From NCBI GenBank assembly GCA_965153355.1, contig OZ231127.1, positions 1,674,001 through 1,738,000 on the forward strand: a DNA stretch of 64,000 nucleotides. Direction: 5' to 3'. Positions within the stretch are counted from its first letter, which is position 1; each line of letters opens with the position of its first letter. The stretch is from Flaccisagitta enflata (taxonomy: Eukaryota; Chaetognatha; Sagittoidea; Aphragmophora). Both the position numbers and the translations under genes were made by a program. The notes under the pieces were generated by a model. The model saw nothing but the letters and a program-made list of their open reading frames with translations, had not been told where the DNA came from and did not search any database. This document shows positions 32,366 to 44,094 of the stretch, piece by piece.

Positions 32366-32684
32366 TGTTGTTGCTTTGGCTCCTACCTGTGTGTACAGAC
32401 GAATGAAAAAAATACATTGTCCCTTTTATCGTGTTATATTTGGAATTTTGCTTCAGTGGGTATCGAGTGGGAATAAATTTCAGATGCCGATGAGAAAATA
32501 CTTAAGAAACAAGGCCGACGCTCACAAGAACAAGTTGCGGGCGCTTAATTAGATCGCTAATATCCAATCTTACCTATAGTATGATTGTTTTCGTTCGTAA
32601 CATCATATGACGACATAACTCAAAAAGTTGTAATGATAATCAAATTTTGAAAAAAAGATAAAAGATAAAAAGATAAAAAGATAA

Positions 32685-33232
32685 CAAGTCATCCAAGGAT
32701 TGCACATGGTCAGCGGTACCCGATGCCCTGCTTGGAGTGATCACCTGAAGAGGTAGAGTGAGAGCAGGGCAGCGGCCCCAAAGGATCGATGTCCTGTAGG
32801 ACACAGGGGTGAATTTCCTTACGTCCTGAGAAGGCATATTTCAGGCCTTAAAGGCAATTTTCCATGATATTCAATGGGAGCTGTGTATTTTCTACAATTC
32901 ATTGTCAATTTTCCATGTTATTTAAGGGAATTTCATTTTTTTGTCAATTTTCCATGTTATCCAATTGCTATTTTGCATTTTTTTTATTGATGGAAAATGT
33001 GCATTTTTCTATTGTTTGTAAATTTTCCATGTTATTCAATGGGAAGTTTGCATTTTGTCATTTTCCTATGTTATTCAATAGAAATTTGAGTATTGAGAAG
33101 GTTAAAGGGGGGGATGTACGGATGTACGGACGGATGTACGGACAGACGTACGGACGGACGTACGGACGGACGTAAGGAAATTCACCCCTGTGTCCAACAG
33201 GACATCGGCCCTTTAGGGCCGCTGCCCGAAAA
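32685..33232 (-). mobile_element. Family A element, CCATGTTATTCAATGGG subtype
   Basis: Left end AACAAGTCATCCAAGGATTG, ATGGTCAGCGGTACCCGATG; module GGGCAGCGGCCCCAAAGGAT, GATGTCCTGTAGGACACAGG, GGTGAATTTCCTTACGTCC. The centre has about six ~35-bp units (TTTTCCATGTTATTCAATGG). Then GTTAAAGGGGGGG, a (GTACGGACGGAC)n tract and the mirrored module AAATTCACCCCTGTGTCCAAC. The opposite-orientation copy at 57726-58314 has the same order, which defines the element's limits. Confidence 0.8.
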
Positions 33233-33239
33233 GGATAAA

Positions 33240-33575
33240 AAGATAAAAAGGATAAAAAATAAAAGATAAAAGATAAAAGATAAAAGATAAAAGATAAAAG
33301 ATAAAAGATAAAAGATAAAAGACAAAAGACAAAAGATAAAAGATAAATCATAAAAGATAAAAGACAAAAGACAAAAGACAAAAGACAAAAGATAAAAGAC
33401 AAAAGACAAAAGACAAAAGACAAAAGATAAAAGATAAATCATAAAAGATAAAAGACAAAAGACAAAAGACAAAAGACAAAAGATAAAAGATAAAAGATAA
33501 AAGACAAAAGATAAAAGATAAAAGATAAAAGATAAAAGACAAAAGATAAAAGATAAAAGATAAAAGATAAAAGAT
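33240..33575. repeat. Heptamer array AAAGATA/AAAGACA, copy 1
   Basis: About 48 units of 7 bases. Variants (GATAAAA, GACAAAA, and a TAAATCATAAAAG block) form larger repeated blocks. The second duplication unit has a shorter version at 34990-35210. Confidence 0.92.
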
Positions 33576-34442
33576 ATCAGAAATACATTTTATGATATGA
33601 ACCTCCTCTATTCTGCAAAAATTTGATCCACTTATCTTACTTTTAGTTGGAAGGCAAATTTGGCTAAAAAGACTATTTTTTTCTTGTTTTGAGACAGACT
33701 GTTTTTCTTTAGATCGCTCTCATTTCTAAACCATTTAAGCTACTGATACCAGGTTGGTCTCAAAGGCAAGATAACTTGATGAAGTTTTTGAAAATAAAAA
33801 GAAAGAAACCTATTTTGGGATTGTCAATGATACCGATTCCGTGCTTTGATTAAAAAAGACTTAAAAACTACTTCCAATTATCATTCTTTTGAATCCAATC
33901 TAGCATCTGTAGCTCAACCGTTTAGTCTTTAGACATTCGATCAACTCAAAGATAAGCATTCCCTGTGACGAATTTTGCCATACTTACCAACTTGCCAATT
34001 TATGAAGTTGAGTTATGTCGTCCTGAAATGTTACTAACAAAAACAATCATACTGAAATAGAATTGTTGAAATTTGAAACTTTTACACTCTCTTATCACTT
34101 TATATCATCTTAACCCGTTTAACCCTTTTTGGACCCTTTTTAATTCCTTTTCAACACATCTTAATTGAACACTTTGAAATGACTAAAACATTGTGTTTAA
34201 TATCATAGATACATAGGGTTGGGCTGGACAAACCAACTAACGGACCGACAAGACTGTACAGTCTAAAGAGTCGCGATCACGCGATTAAAAATTGAAGAAG
34301 AGTATCCAAAGGGGCACACTATCAAGATATCATCTAGATATGCCCTATGTAATATCTCCTGTTTAGTGAACCTCTCAATTTAGTATCCATCTTAATCCGA
34401 CTGATTTCGTTGATCAAACATGAATTCCTTCACGAATTCTTA

Positions 34443-34640
34443 GTCGCGGACTATGTAAGAGGCTTTGTCCGTCCATCCATCTGTTGGTCTGTTGGTTCAT
34501 TGGTCATGTTAAAAATGGAATAGTCGCAATAGCGTTTGATGGATGTTTGATGGTTTGAGGGGCAGCGGCCCCAAAGGGCCTGCGTATGTTGGGGTTGGAG
34601 TTGGGGTGTGGAAGGGGATTGGACGCCCCTGCCCACCCAT
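34443..34640 (-). mobile_element. Family A/B hybrid end inside the duplication
   Basis: TTAGTCGCGGACTATGTAAG, a CCGTCCATCCATCTGTTGGTC tract, then AATAGTCGCAATAGCGTTTG, ATGGATGTTTGATGG, GGGGCAGCGGCCCCAAAGGG. A family B start leads directly into a family A outer end. A second copy is at 36073-36270 as part of the segmental duplication. Confidence 0.6.
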
Positions 34641-34786
34641 CTGTGACAATATCGTAACCCCGCGTTACTTGTTATCCAACACCATTAAAATGCATTAAGA
34701 GTTTCTTTCATTCGCTCGATCGGGAGATTTTTTGGTCTTATTCAAAACATTTTACATTTGAGTTGGTAGAAAAAACATTGATTGAG

Positions 34787-36419
34787 CATGTTATTCAATG
34801 GGAAGTTTGCATTTTGTCATTTTCCCATGTTATTCAATAGAAATTTGAGTATTGAGAAGGTTAAAGGGGGGGAGGTACGGACGTACGGACGGACGTACGG
34901 ACAGACGTACGGACGGACGTACGGACGGACGTAAGGAAATTCACCCCTGTGTCCAACGGGACATCGGTCCTTTGGGGCCGCTGCCCAAAAAGGATAAAAA
35001 GATAAAAAGGATAAAAAATAAAAGATAAAAGATAAAAGATAAAAGATAAAAGATAAAAGACAAAAGACAAAAGACAAAAGATAAAAGATAAATCATAAAA
35101 GATAAAAGACAAAAGACAAAAGACAAAAGACAAAAGACAAAAGATAAAAGATAAAAGATAAAAGACAAAAGACAAAAGACAAAAGATAAAAGATAAAAGA
35201 TAAAAGATATCAGAAATACATTTTATGATATGAACCTCCTCTATTCTGCAAAAATTTGATCCACTTATCTTACCTTTAGTTGGAAGACAAATTTGGCTAA
35301 AAAGACTGTTTTTTTCTTGTTTTGAGATAGACTGTTTTTCTTTAGATCGCTCTCATTTCTAAACCATTTAAGCTACTGATACCAGGTTGGTCTCAAATGC
35401 AAGATAACTTGATGAAGTTTTTGAAAATAAAAAGAAAGAAACCTATTTTGGGATTGTCAATGATACCAATTCCGTGCTTTGATTAAAGAAGACTTAAAAA
35501 CTACTTCCAATTATCGTTCTTTTGAATCCAATCTAGCATCTGTAGCTCAACCGTTTAGTCTTTAGACATTCGAACAACTCAAAGATAAACATTCCCTGTG
35601 ACGAATTTTGCCATACTTACCAACTTGCCAATTTATGAAGTTGAGTTATGTCGTCCTGAAATGTTACTAACAAAAACAATCATACTGAAATAGAATTGTT
35701 GAAATTCAAAACTTTTACACTCTCTTATCTTTTTATATCATCTTAACCCGTATAACCCTTTTTGGACCCTTTTTAATTCCTTTTCAACACATCTTAATTG
35801 AACACTTTGAAAGGACTAAAACATTGTGTTTAATATCATAGATAAATGGGGGTGGGCTGGACAAACCAACTAACGGACCGACAAGACTGTACAGTCTAAA
35901 GAGTCGCGATCACGCGATTAAAAATTGAAGAAGAGTATCCAAAGGGGCACACTATCAAGATATCATCTAGATATGCCCTATGTAATATCTCCTGTTTAGT
36001 GAACCTCTCAATTTAGTATCCATCTTAATCCGACTGATTTCGTTGATCAAACATGAATTCCTTCACGAATTCTTAGTCGCGGACTATGTAAGAGGCTTTG
36101 TCCGTCCATCCATCTATTGGTCTGTTGGTTCATTGGTCATGTTAAAAATGGAATAGTCGCAATAGCGTTTGATGGATGTTTGATGGTTTGAGGGGCAGCG
36201 GCCCCAAAGGGCCTGCGTATGTTGGGGTTGGAGTTGGGGTGTGGAAGGGGATTGGACGCCCCTGCCCACCCATCTGTGACGATATCGTAACCCCGCGTTA
36301 CTTGTTATCCAACACCATTAAAATGCATTAAAAGTTTCTTTCATTCGCTCGATCGGGAGATTTTTTGGTCTTATTCAAAACATTTTACATTTGAGTTGGT
36401 AGAAAAAACATTGATTGAG
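34787..36419. repeat. Tandem segmental duplication, unit 2
   Basis: About 1,633 bases with only scattered base differences from unit 1. Most of the length difference lies in the AAAGATA array. The shared end AAAAAACATTGATTGAGCA marks the junction. Confidence 0.9.
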
Positions 36420-37197
36420 CAGGAAGAAGATTAGTTTTAGTCCGTCTTTACTTCTTTTTAAGTTCCGTGCAAATGTATCTATAAGCGAGGATGCGCCCAA
36501 TGTTTACGGGCCAAATTTTCCGATTCGTATTTATTTCAAATCCAAGCAACAATGTTTCTTTCCTTGAGCGGTAGCCCATTTTACGTTTGTTGCCGCTCGA
36601 ACAGCACTCAACCTTTGAGAAAGTCCAAGTTTACCTTTTTTTTAGCAAGTGACGATTGATCACTAAATTGTTGCGGACGGGTTGGAAGGGAAACACACAC
36701 TGACAATCACTGCGGCTTGAAAAATGCGAGTTTTCGCACTTTTCAACTCGTTCATAACAGACCAACAGATGAACCAACAGATGAACCAACAGATGAACCA
36801 ACAGATGAACCAACGGACGGTCAACTAAAAAGAAGGCAAAATGAGGCAGAATGTTCATATTGGAGGAAAAATGGATAGTGAACAGGATTTGAAAAAAAAA
36901 CTAAATTTCCCCATCTAAATATGCAAAAATTCACTGATCCTTTCTTTTTATCCTTTTTTCTCCTTTTTTTTTTGTAGCGCAATCAATGAATTCGCAAATA
37001 CAACTATTCCGTATTCTGTGTCTCCATGTAATGGACATATTACATGACATAAAAAATGAGCATTTGTCTTTGTATACGAATTTTCAAATAAAAATGTAGA
37101 AATTTTCAGAGGTAAAAATAAAAAAAAACGAATTTAAACTAGAAAGCCGAAGTCGAAAAATGAGCGCAAAGACTCAGCAAGGACCAAATGACCAAAA

Positions 37198-37300
<103 letters not shown>

Positions 37301-37443
37301 CGCACGAACATATAGAAACAATGAGAGGAAAGCTTTGGCGTTAACTGCAAAGTCGATAAAAATGTTTGCGCTGGGCAAATTTGAAACAACTGCGGATGTT
37401 TTCGAGACTAAAGTAAATACTCTGCGTTACATTGGAACAGTTA

Positions 37444-37669
37444 CTATCTTGCTAATAAGTATATCACCATCTGAAAAGAAACATTAACTTTAGAATAGTA
37501 TAGTTTCTCAACAAATAAAGCTACAATTATCAGATTGGTTGTATTTCAGAGTTTAAACAATTATTCTAAATAAGTCCAATCTGGTAATTATAGCTTAATT
37601 GATTTAAGAGCAACAGTCTTTCAAAGTTAATGTTTTTTTCAGATGGTGATATTTTCATTAGCAAGATAG
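37444..37669. mobile_element. 226-bp TA-flanked palindromic MITE, copy 2
   Basis: Same ends (CTATCTTGCTAATAAGTATA and its complement) and same internal palindrome as 16842-17061. TA at 37442-37443 and 37670-37671. Confidence 0.88.
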
Positions 37670-38053
37670 TACACTCAAGTACCTTTTTAAAACGCTGGTA
37701 AGATGAAAAAGCCATCACTCTTCATGAAATAAGTGCTTATGATTTGGCCGAGGACTAGGAATGAGCTACAACCTTCGCTTACATCAACAACTAGGTTTTT
37801 TGAAGGGGTAAAGAGAAACCAGCCTCTGGGGTGTTTCAAGTAGGTTGGCTTGAAAGTTTTAGAAGAATTTTGGTTAGGTGAAGCCCCTGTTTCTCATAGA
37901 TGGCCACTCAGGTGCTGCTGTTATGTATTTGAGTCTCCTCATGGTTGGCTGAAAACAAGGCCAACACCTTTAAGTCGCGTGCAAGACTCTTGATACAATC
38001 TTTTTTAATTGACTCAATCAACAGAAATTAATGAATTTACACAAATGACTGTC

Positions 38054-38290
38054 AGGATGCAATGTCGGGACGCAATGTCGGGACGCAATGTCGGGACGCA
38101 ATGTCGGGACACAATGTTGTAACCCAATGTCAGGACACAATGTCGGGTCGCAATGTCACGTCCCAATGTCGGGTCGCAATGTCAGGTTGCAATGTCAAGT
38201 CGCAATGTCAGGTCGCAGGGTCGGGTCGCATTGTCAGGTCGCAGGGTTGAGTCGCAATGTCGGGTCGCAATGTCGGGTCACAATGTCGGG
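38054..38290. repeat. ~13-bp minisatellite CGCAATGTCGGGA
   Basis: About 18 units of GGTCGCAATGTCG type, first regular and then degenerate, inside a family B element. Confidence 0.92.
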
Positions 38291-39782
38291 TCCCTAACTT
38301 AGGGGTCCCTAACTAGCGGGTCCCTAACTCGGGGGTCCCTAACTTGGGGGTCCCTAACTAGGGGTCTGTAACTAGGGGTCCCTAACTCGGGGGTCCCTAA
38401 CTAGAAGGTCCCTAACTAGGGGTTTGTAACTAGGGGTCCTTAACTAGAGGGGTCCCTAAAGGGGGTTCCTAACTAGAGGGGTCCCTAAAGGGGGTCCCTA
38501 ACTAGAGGGGTCCCTAAAGGGGGTCCCTAACTAGAGGGGTCCCTAAAGGGGGTCCCTAACTAGAGGGGTCCCTAAAGGGGGTCCCTAACTAGAGGGGTCC
38601 CTAAAGGGGGTCCCTAACTAGAGGGGTCCCTAAAGGGGGTCCCTAACTAGAGGGATCCCTAAAGGGGGTCCCTAACAAAAGGGGTCCCTAAAGGGGGTCC
38701 CTAACTAGAGGGGTCCCTAAAGGGGGTCCCTAACTAGAGGGGTCCCTAAAGGGGGTCCCTAACTAGAGGGGTCCCTAAAGGGGGTCCCTAACTTGAGGGG
38801 TCCCTAAAGTAGGTCCCTAGCTACAGGGGTCCCTAAAGGGGGTCCCTAACTAGAGGGGTCCCTAAAGGGGGTCCCTAACTAGAGGGGTCCTTAAAGGGGG
38901 TCCCTAACAAGAGGGGTCCCTAAAGGAGGTCCCTTACTAGAGGGGTCCCTAAAGGGGGTCCCTAACTAAAGGGGTCCCTAAAGGGGGTCCCTAACTAGAG
39001 GGGTCCCTAAAGGGGGTCCCTAACTAGAGGGGTCCCTAAAGGGGTCCCTAACTAGAGGGGTCCCTAAAGGGGTCCCTAACTAGAGGGGTCCCTAAAGGGG
39101 TCCCTAACTAGAGGGTTCCCTAAACAAGGTCCCTAACTAGAGGGGTCCCTAAAGGGGGTCCCTAACTAGAGGGGTCCCTAAAGGGGGTCCCTAACTAGAG
39201 GGGTCCCTAAAGGGGGTCCCTAACTAAAGGGGTCCCTAAAGGGGGTCCCTAACTAGAGGGGTCCCTTAAGGGGGTCACTAACTAGAGGGGTCCCTTAAGG
39301 GGGTCCCTAACTAGAGGGGTCCCTAAAGGGGGTCCCTAACTAGAGGGGTCCCTAAAGGGGGTCCCTAACTAGAGGGGTCCCTAAAGGGGGTCCCTAACTA
39401 GAGGGGTCCCTAAAGGGGGTCCCTAACTAGAGGGGTCCCTAAAGGGGGTCCCTAACTAGAGGGGTCCCTAAAGGGGTCCCTAACTAGAGGGGTCCCTAAA
39501 GGGGTCCCTAACTAGAGGGGTCCCTAAACAAGGTCCCTAACTAGAGGGGTCCCTAAAGGGGGTCCCTAACTAGAGGGGTCCCTAAAGGGGGTCCCTAACT
39601 AGAGGGGTCCCTAAAGGGGGTCCCTAACTAGAGGGGTCCCTAAAGGGGTCCCTAACTAGAGGGGTCCCTAAAGGGGGTCCCTAACTAGAGGGGTCCCTAA
39701 AGGGGGTCCCTAACAAGAGGGGTCCCTAAAGGGGGTCCCTAGCTAGAGGGGTCCCTAAAAGGGGGTCCCTAACTAGAGGGTA
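38290..39782. repeat. ~29-bp minisatellite of alternating GGGTCCCTAACTAGA / GGGGTCCCTAAAG
   Basis: About 50 copies of a two-part unit. The first ~170 bases contain only the shorter monomer (GGGTCCCTAACT variants), and the dimer takes over from about 38440, suggesting expansion from monomer to dimer. Variant blocks (CTAAACAAGG; AAAGGGGTCC without one G) recur together, which indicates larger-scale duplications. Confidence 0.95.
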
Positions 39783-39900
39783 GCTAAAAAAGCTGTCAAA
39801 CAGCTAAAAAAAGCTAAGTGGGACCGACCGACCGACAGACGGACCGACCGACCGACAGACGGACAGAGTGGGTCATAGAGTCGCGTGCACGCGACTAAAA

Positions 39901-40085
39901 AACAAGGCCGGATACATGGCTACCCTAGTCGCGTGCGAGTGGGCAGGAGCAGTGCTGGAGAAGGTCACAAGGGCATCTGGGCAGGAGCCGTATGCTCAAA
40001 AAGCTCAAAAACGCCGAAAAAGTAAAAAGGGGACCAACCAACTGACCAACCAACCAACCGACCGGGGTGTAGAGTCGCGTAGCAA
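39901..40085 (+). mobile_element. Family B element, short form
   Basis: ACAAGGCCGGATACATGGCTAC, GTCGCGTGCGAGTGGGCAGG, AAGCTCAAAAACGCCGAAAA, a (GACCAACC)n tract, and the end GGGGTGTAGAGTCGCGTAGC. It directly follows the previous element. Confidence 0.75.
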
Positions 40086-40108
40086 ATGAATAAAAACAAA
40101 TGAAATAT

Positions 40109-40333
40109 AAACAAGGCCGGATACACGGCTAGCCCAGTCGTGTGCGAATGGGCAGGAGCAGCGCATGAGAAGGTCACCAGTGCATTTTGGCAGGAGCAGT
40201 AGGCTCAAAAAGCTCAAAAACGCCAAAAAAAGTAAAAAGGGTCTGACCAACCAACCGACCAACCAACTGACCAACCAACCGACCAACAAACCGATATAAC
40301 GGGGTGTAGAGTGGCGTAGCATGCGACTAAAAA
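40109..40333 (+). mobile_element. Family B element, short form
   Basis: Same order as the neighbouring copy, with an extended (CCAACCGA)n tract and the end GGGGTGTAGAGTGGCGTAGC followed by ATGCGACTAAAAA. Confidence 0.75.
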
Positions 40334-40582
40334 AAGGCATCAAAATTAAAAAAACTTATCAATTCCTTCAATCAAATCTTAACTTTCTTTCTGGATCACT
40401 CAGTTGTAATGTAGCCAGGCTTAAACTTGGCCAGTTGATGCAAAGGTGGGTCACTTAGCCTCTTAGGACCCAAAAATAGCCAGAATAGGTCTAAATGTGT
40501 AAGATTTTACGCATCTAAAAAAATAGTGAACAATGTCCCCCTTTTTTTTAACTAAATCCAAGGAGACTCCCTTAGATACTCA

Positions 40583-40788
40583 GGGTCTGTTTCTTGTGAG
40601 GATCAAAAACGCGTTCATTCTCGCCAAACGCGTTTTCAGTGTGAACACATAATCTTGAATTTCAACTATCCCACAAGGGAGTGAGCAAGATGAGTGAGCA
40701 AGCGGAATGAGTGGTGCAAGCAAACAAACCTAGCGAGCGACCAAGTGGCCTGTTACCAACGCTATTGTCTGTGACTAGAAATGCGACC
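40583..40788 (-). mobile_element. Family C element, reversed
   Basis: GGGTCTGTTTCTTGTGAGGA start; AACGCGTTTTCAGTGTGAAC, CCACAAGGGAGTGAGCAAGA core; end TCTGTGACTAGAAATGCGACC. Confidence 0.65.
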
Positions 40789-41094
40789 TCAACGGCTGTC
40801 ATCTAGTCCAATTTGCTCCCATAGCATCTACTTGCTGTTTTGAGCCTGACCCACATCTTCATATCAAAATATTGTTTGCTAAAAAGACATAAAAGGTTAA
40901 CTAGTAAAATAGTGGTGGAAATTGCATTTTTGAAGTAGTCAAATAAACTTTTTTTTGACGTGATAAAGAGCTGTTGTGTGTTTTGAATTACAATTTAGAA
41001 TTCAAATCATGCGCTTTAGGATCTTGGACTTCACTGTAACTGTAACAGCGAATTCGCTCTCCCTTGAAAATGAAACTTTCGGGACTGTGGCTGG

Positions 41095-41297
41095 AAAACA
41101 AGGCCGGATACACGGCTATCCCAGTCACGTATCGGTGGGCGCTGGGCAGCCGGCAGGGGCCGTATATGAGGTCACTTGAGCATTTGGGCAGAGGCAGTGA
41201 GCCCAATGACCAAAGTAAAATGTGACCAACGGGCAAATCAACCATCCGACAGACAGGCAACGCGGGTGTACACTCGCGCAGCACGAGACTAAAAATA
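41095..41297 (+). mobile_element. Family B element, short form
   Basis: ACAAGGCCGGATACACGGCT, GTGGGCGCTGGGCAGCCGGC, a GACCAACGGGCAAATCAACC tract, and the end CGGGTGTACACTCGCGCAGC followed by ACGAGACTAAAAA. Confidence 0.7.
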
Positions 41298-41394
41298 CGC
41301 TGACCCAAGCTTCTCCCACAACGGTTGTTGCCTTTTTAAGTGCGTCGGTCAGTATAGGATGGTTGATCGGAAGGTTGGTCTGTCCGTCCGTCAC

Positions 41395-41540
41395 GCTCTG
41401 GTGAAAAATCGCAGAAAATGTGTTAAATTACTTGAACACTCATCTTGTTCATGATTCATGTCACTTGTCATTTCATTCATTATCATATCAAGGGTTAGGT
41501 CGATGGAGTTTGGGATAGGTCTGATAAAGCTCGATATAGA
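41395..41540 (+). repeat. Family E repeat
   Basis: GGTGAAAAATCGCAGAAAAT, ACACTCATCTTGTTCATGAT, CATTTCATTCATTATCATAT, GGGATAGGTCTGATAAAGCT. Two further copies in tandem lie at 56265-56545. Non-coding. Confidence 0.65.
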
Positions 41541-41635
41541 CCCGTGCATCCTGCCTTATATCTTTCCTCTCGGTTTTTCCCTCCCCAGTATGTATTGTAA
41601 AACAGGGTTTTGGCTTATGCCGTTTTCCTCTCTTT

Positions 41636-42125
41636 TGGGCAGCGGCCCCTATGGGTCCGATGACCTATGCTTTCACATATAGGGGAAATTTCTCCTTCCT
41701 CTCCTTCTTCTCCTTCTTCTCCTCCGTCCCCCCCTCAAGGCCCAAATCCTAGCCTCGAGGCTCAAATCCCAGCTTTGAAGATCAAATCCCAGCCTTGAGA
41801 CTCAAATCCCAGCCTCAAGGCTCAATTCCCAGCCTCAAGGCTCAAAACCAAGCCTTAAAGCTCAGATCCAAGTTTTGAGGCTCAAATCTCAGTCTTGAGG
41901 CTCAAATCCCAGCCTTGAAGCTCAAATCCCAGCCTCGAGACTCAAATCCTAGCCTCAGGGCCCCAATTCCAGCCTCCAGGCCCTTATTCCAGCCTTGGGG
42001 CTAAAAGAAGAAAAACACCATAGGTCATTGGCCCCTTTGGGGCCGCTGCCCCTCTGACCACCTCACACCCAAAGCCATTCACGTAGGGGCAACGGGTACC
42101 GCTGACCATCTAACGCTTTCGCGAC
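41636..42125 (+). mobile_element. Family A element, full copy
   Basis: GGGCAGCGGCCCCTATGGGT, GACCTATGCTTTCACATATA; about 13 units of the CTCAAATCCCAGCCTCAAGG type; mirrored CCCCTTTGGGGCCGCTGCCC; outer end GGGCAACGGGTACCGCTGAC, CATCTAACGCTTTCGCGACT. A (CTCCTT)n stretch is at 41690-41725. Confidence 0.8.
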
Positions 42126-42403
42126 TATTTAATTGTTAGATATCTTTAATGAACAATTGAACATGAGTCCAAGCACATGCAATTCCCATGTTTGGCGACA
42201 GCCTCTGGTGTCCTTTCTTGGTTGCTCTTTTGTACCTAATACTAAACATGCTGCAAAACCTTTTTCTGAAGAGCTGAAGGGCGAGTATCATTTCATTAAC
42301 CCTTCAAATTGATGCAAAAGGGGCTCAACTGCTGGAAGAGTCAGGAGACAACTGCCGCGCCCACAACTTGCCCTTGTTTCCAATCAAAATCTTCAATTCG
42401 TTC

Positions 42404-42605
<202 letters not shown>

Positions 42606-43565
42606 TCTTGTTCCGTCTCTTCCTTTGCTATTCATTTTCTTATACTCTTGAGCCTTCTCTCTTCTTACATCTTTCTTTTGGTCTTTTTTTTTTGTTTATT
42701 CTTTTTTGAGGAAGAAACTACCAAGTCCATAGGTAGGTCGGTAGCAGGGTTTGGGTTGCAAGTTCATCTATCTCAGAAGCCTATCTAATTCTACCTACTA
42801 CCCACATTCATCATGATAACCAGATTTGCTACATTTCATGACATTCTGACAAGTTCTTGATCTGGCTGTTACGATGATTTTCCATTTTCTACTTTCTATC
42901 TTCTATTTTCTTTATGCTATTTTTTTTGATCAGTCAGCACATGCAGCTCCAATTGGACCGGTCGTTATGTCTAAACTGCGAAAATGGGGGAAAAACGGTG
43001 CCATACCTGGCCTTGTTTCCTTGATTTCCCCCGAAACATCTCTTTCCCGTTTCCAACGTTTCGCTTCTGCGCATAAATGTATTAAATCGGTTGCCTTTGA
43101 GTTTTGAGTTCATCCTTCAGCTTAGCCGGTCGGCCTGCGAGTATCTGTCCTTCCTTCCTTCTACATGGCCTAATCTCTCCTTAGCAAAAAATTCACCATC
43201 TTGTACAGAAGCTTATGGTCAAAATCTTGAAAAATTGAATGAATCCTAATTAAGAAAAGATTGGAAATAGTTACTTCTGATTAACCTTCTGATGAGTGGA
43301 AATATTTGAATTTCAACCTAAAAGAAAGGCAATTCTATAGAATCTGCATCCTCTCCCACCCAGCCCACCCCTTTTTGCAAAAGAAACAAGCGAAAATATA
43401 TATTCTGTCGTTTTTCGCCATGCATCTAAGATTTCTTATTTTCGAACAAAGTTATATGTATGTATTGCTTAAGTTCAAATCTCTGGAGAGATAAAGGATT
43501 TATTGAGTAACTTCTTTATAAATTCCCGATGTTTCATGACCTTGCTTTATTTCTGTCGTCATTAG

Positions 43566-44000
<435 letters not shown>

Positions 44001-44094
44001 CTTTCTTTATGATCGTTTTAGTCATTTCCGGTCACCTATGAAGAGAAGTCACCAGCAGAGGGAGAAGAGGAAGAAGAACAGGTCGCCCAAGGGC

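Larger units (their letters stand above)
33028..34786. repeat. Tandem segmental duplication, unit 1
   Basis: 1,759 bases, nearly identical to the next unit (34787-36419). Starts CATGTTATTCAATGGGAAGT and ends AAAAAACATTGATTGAG. It contains the right half of a family A element, an AAAGATAA/AAAGACAA array (33240-33575), AT-rich unique sequence, and a family A/B hybrid end with AGTCGCGGACTATG and GGGGCAGCGGCCCCAAAGGG. Confidence 0.9.
37958..39898 (+). mobile_element. Family B long element enclosing two minisatellites
   Basis: Starts ACAAGGCCAACACCTTTAAG followed by TCGCGTGCA. Ends with a (GACCGACCGACAGACG)n tract, GAGTGGGTCATAGAGTCGCG, TGCACGCGACTAAAAA. Over 80% of its length is tandem repeat (38054-39782) not found in any other copy. 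No ORF. Confidence 0.75.

Noticed and set aside
33058-33542. Repeated LLSFVFCLLSF-type hydrophobic frames
   Set aside because: Translation of the AAAGATA heptamer array; it recurs in the duplicated unit with a different length.
38062-38297. Telomere-like or GGG-containing repeat
   Set aside because: Units of CGCAATGTCGGGA do not match TTAGGG/TTAGG-type telomere repeats and are enclosed by transposon ends.
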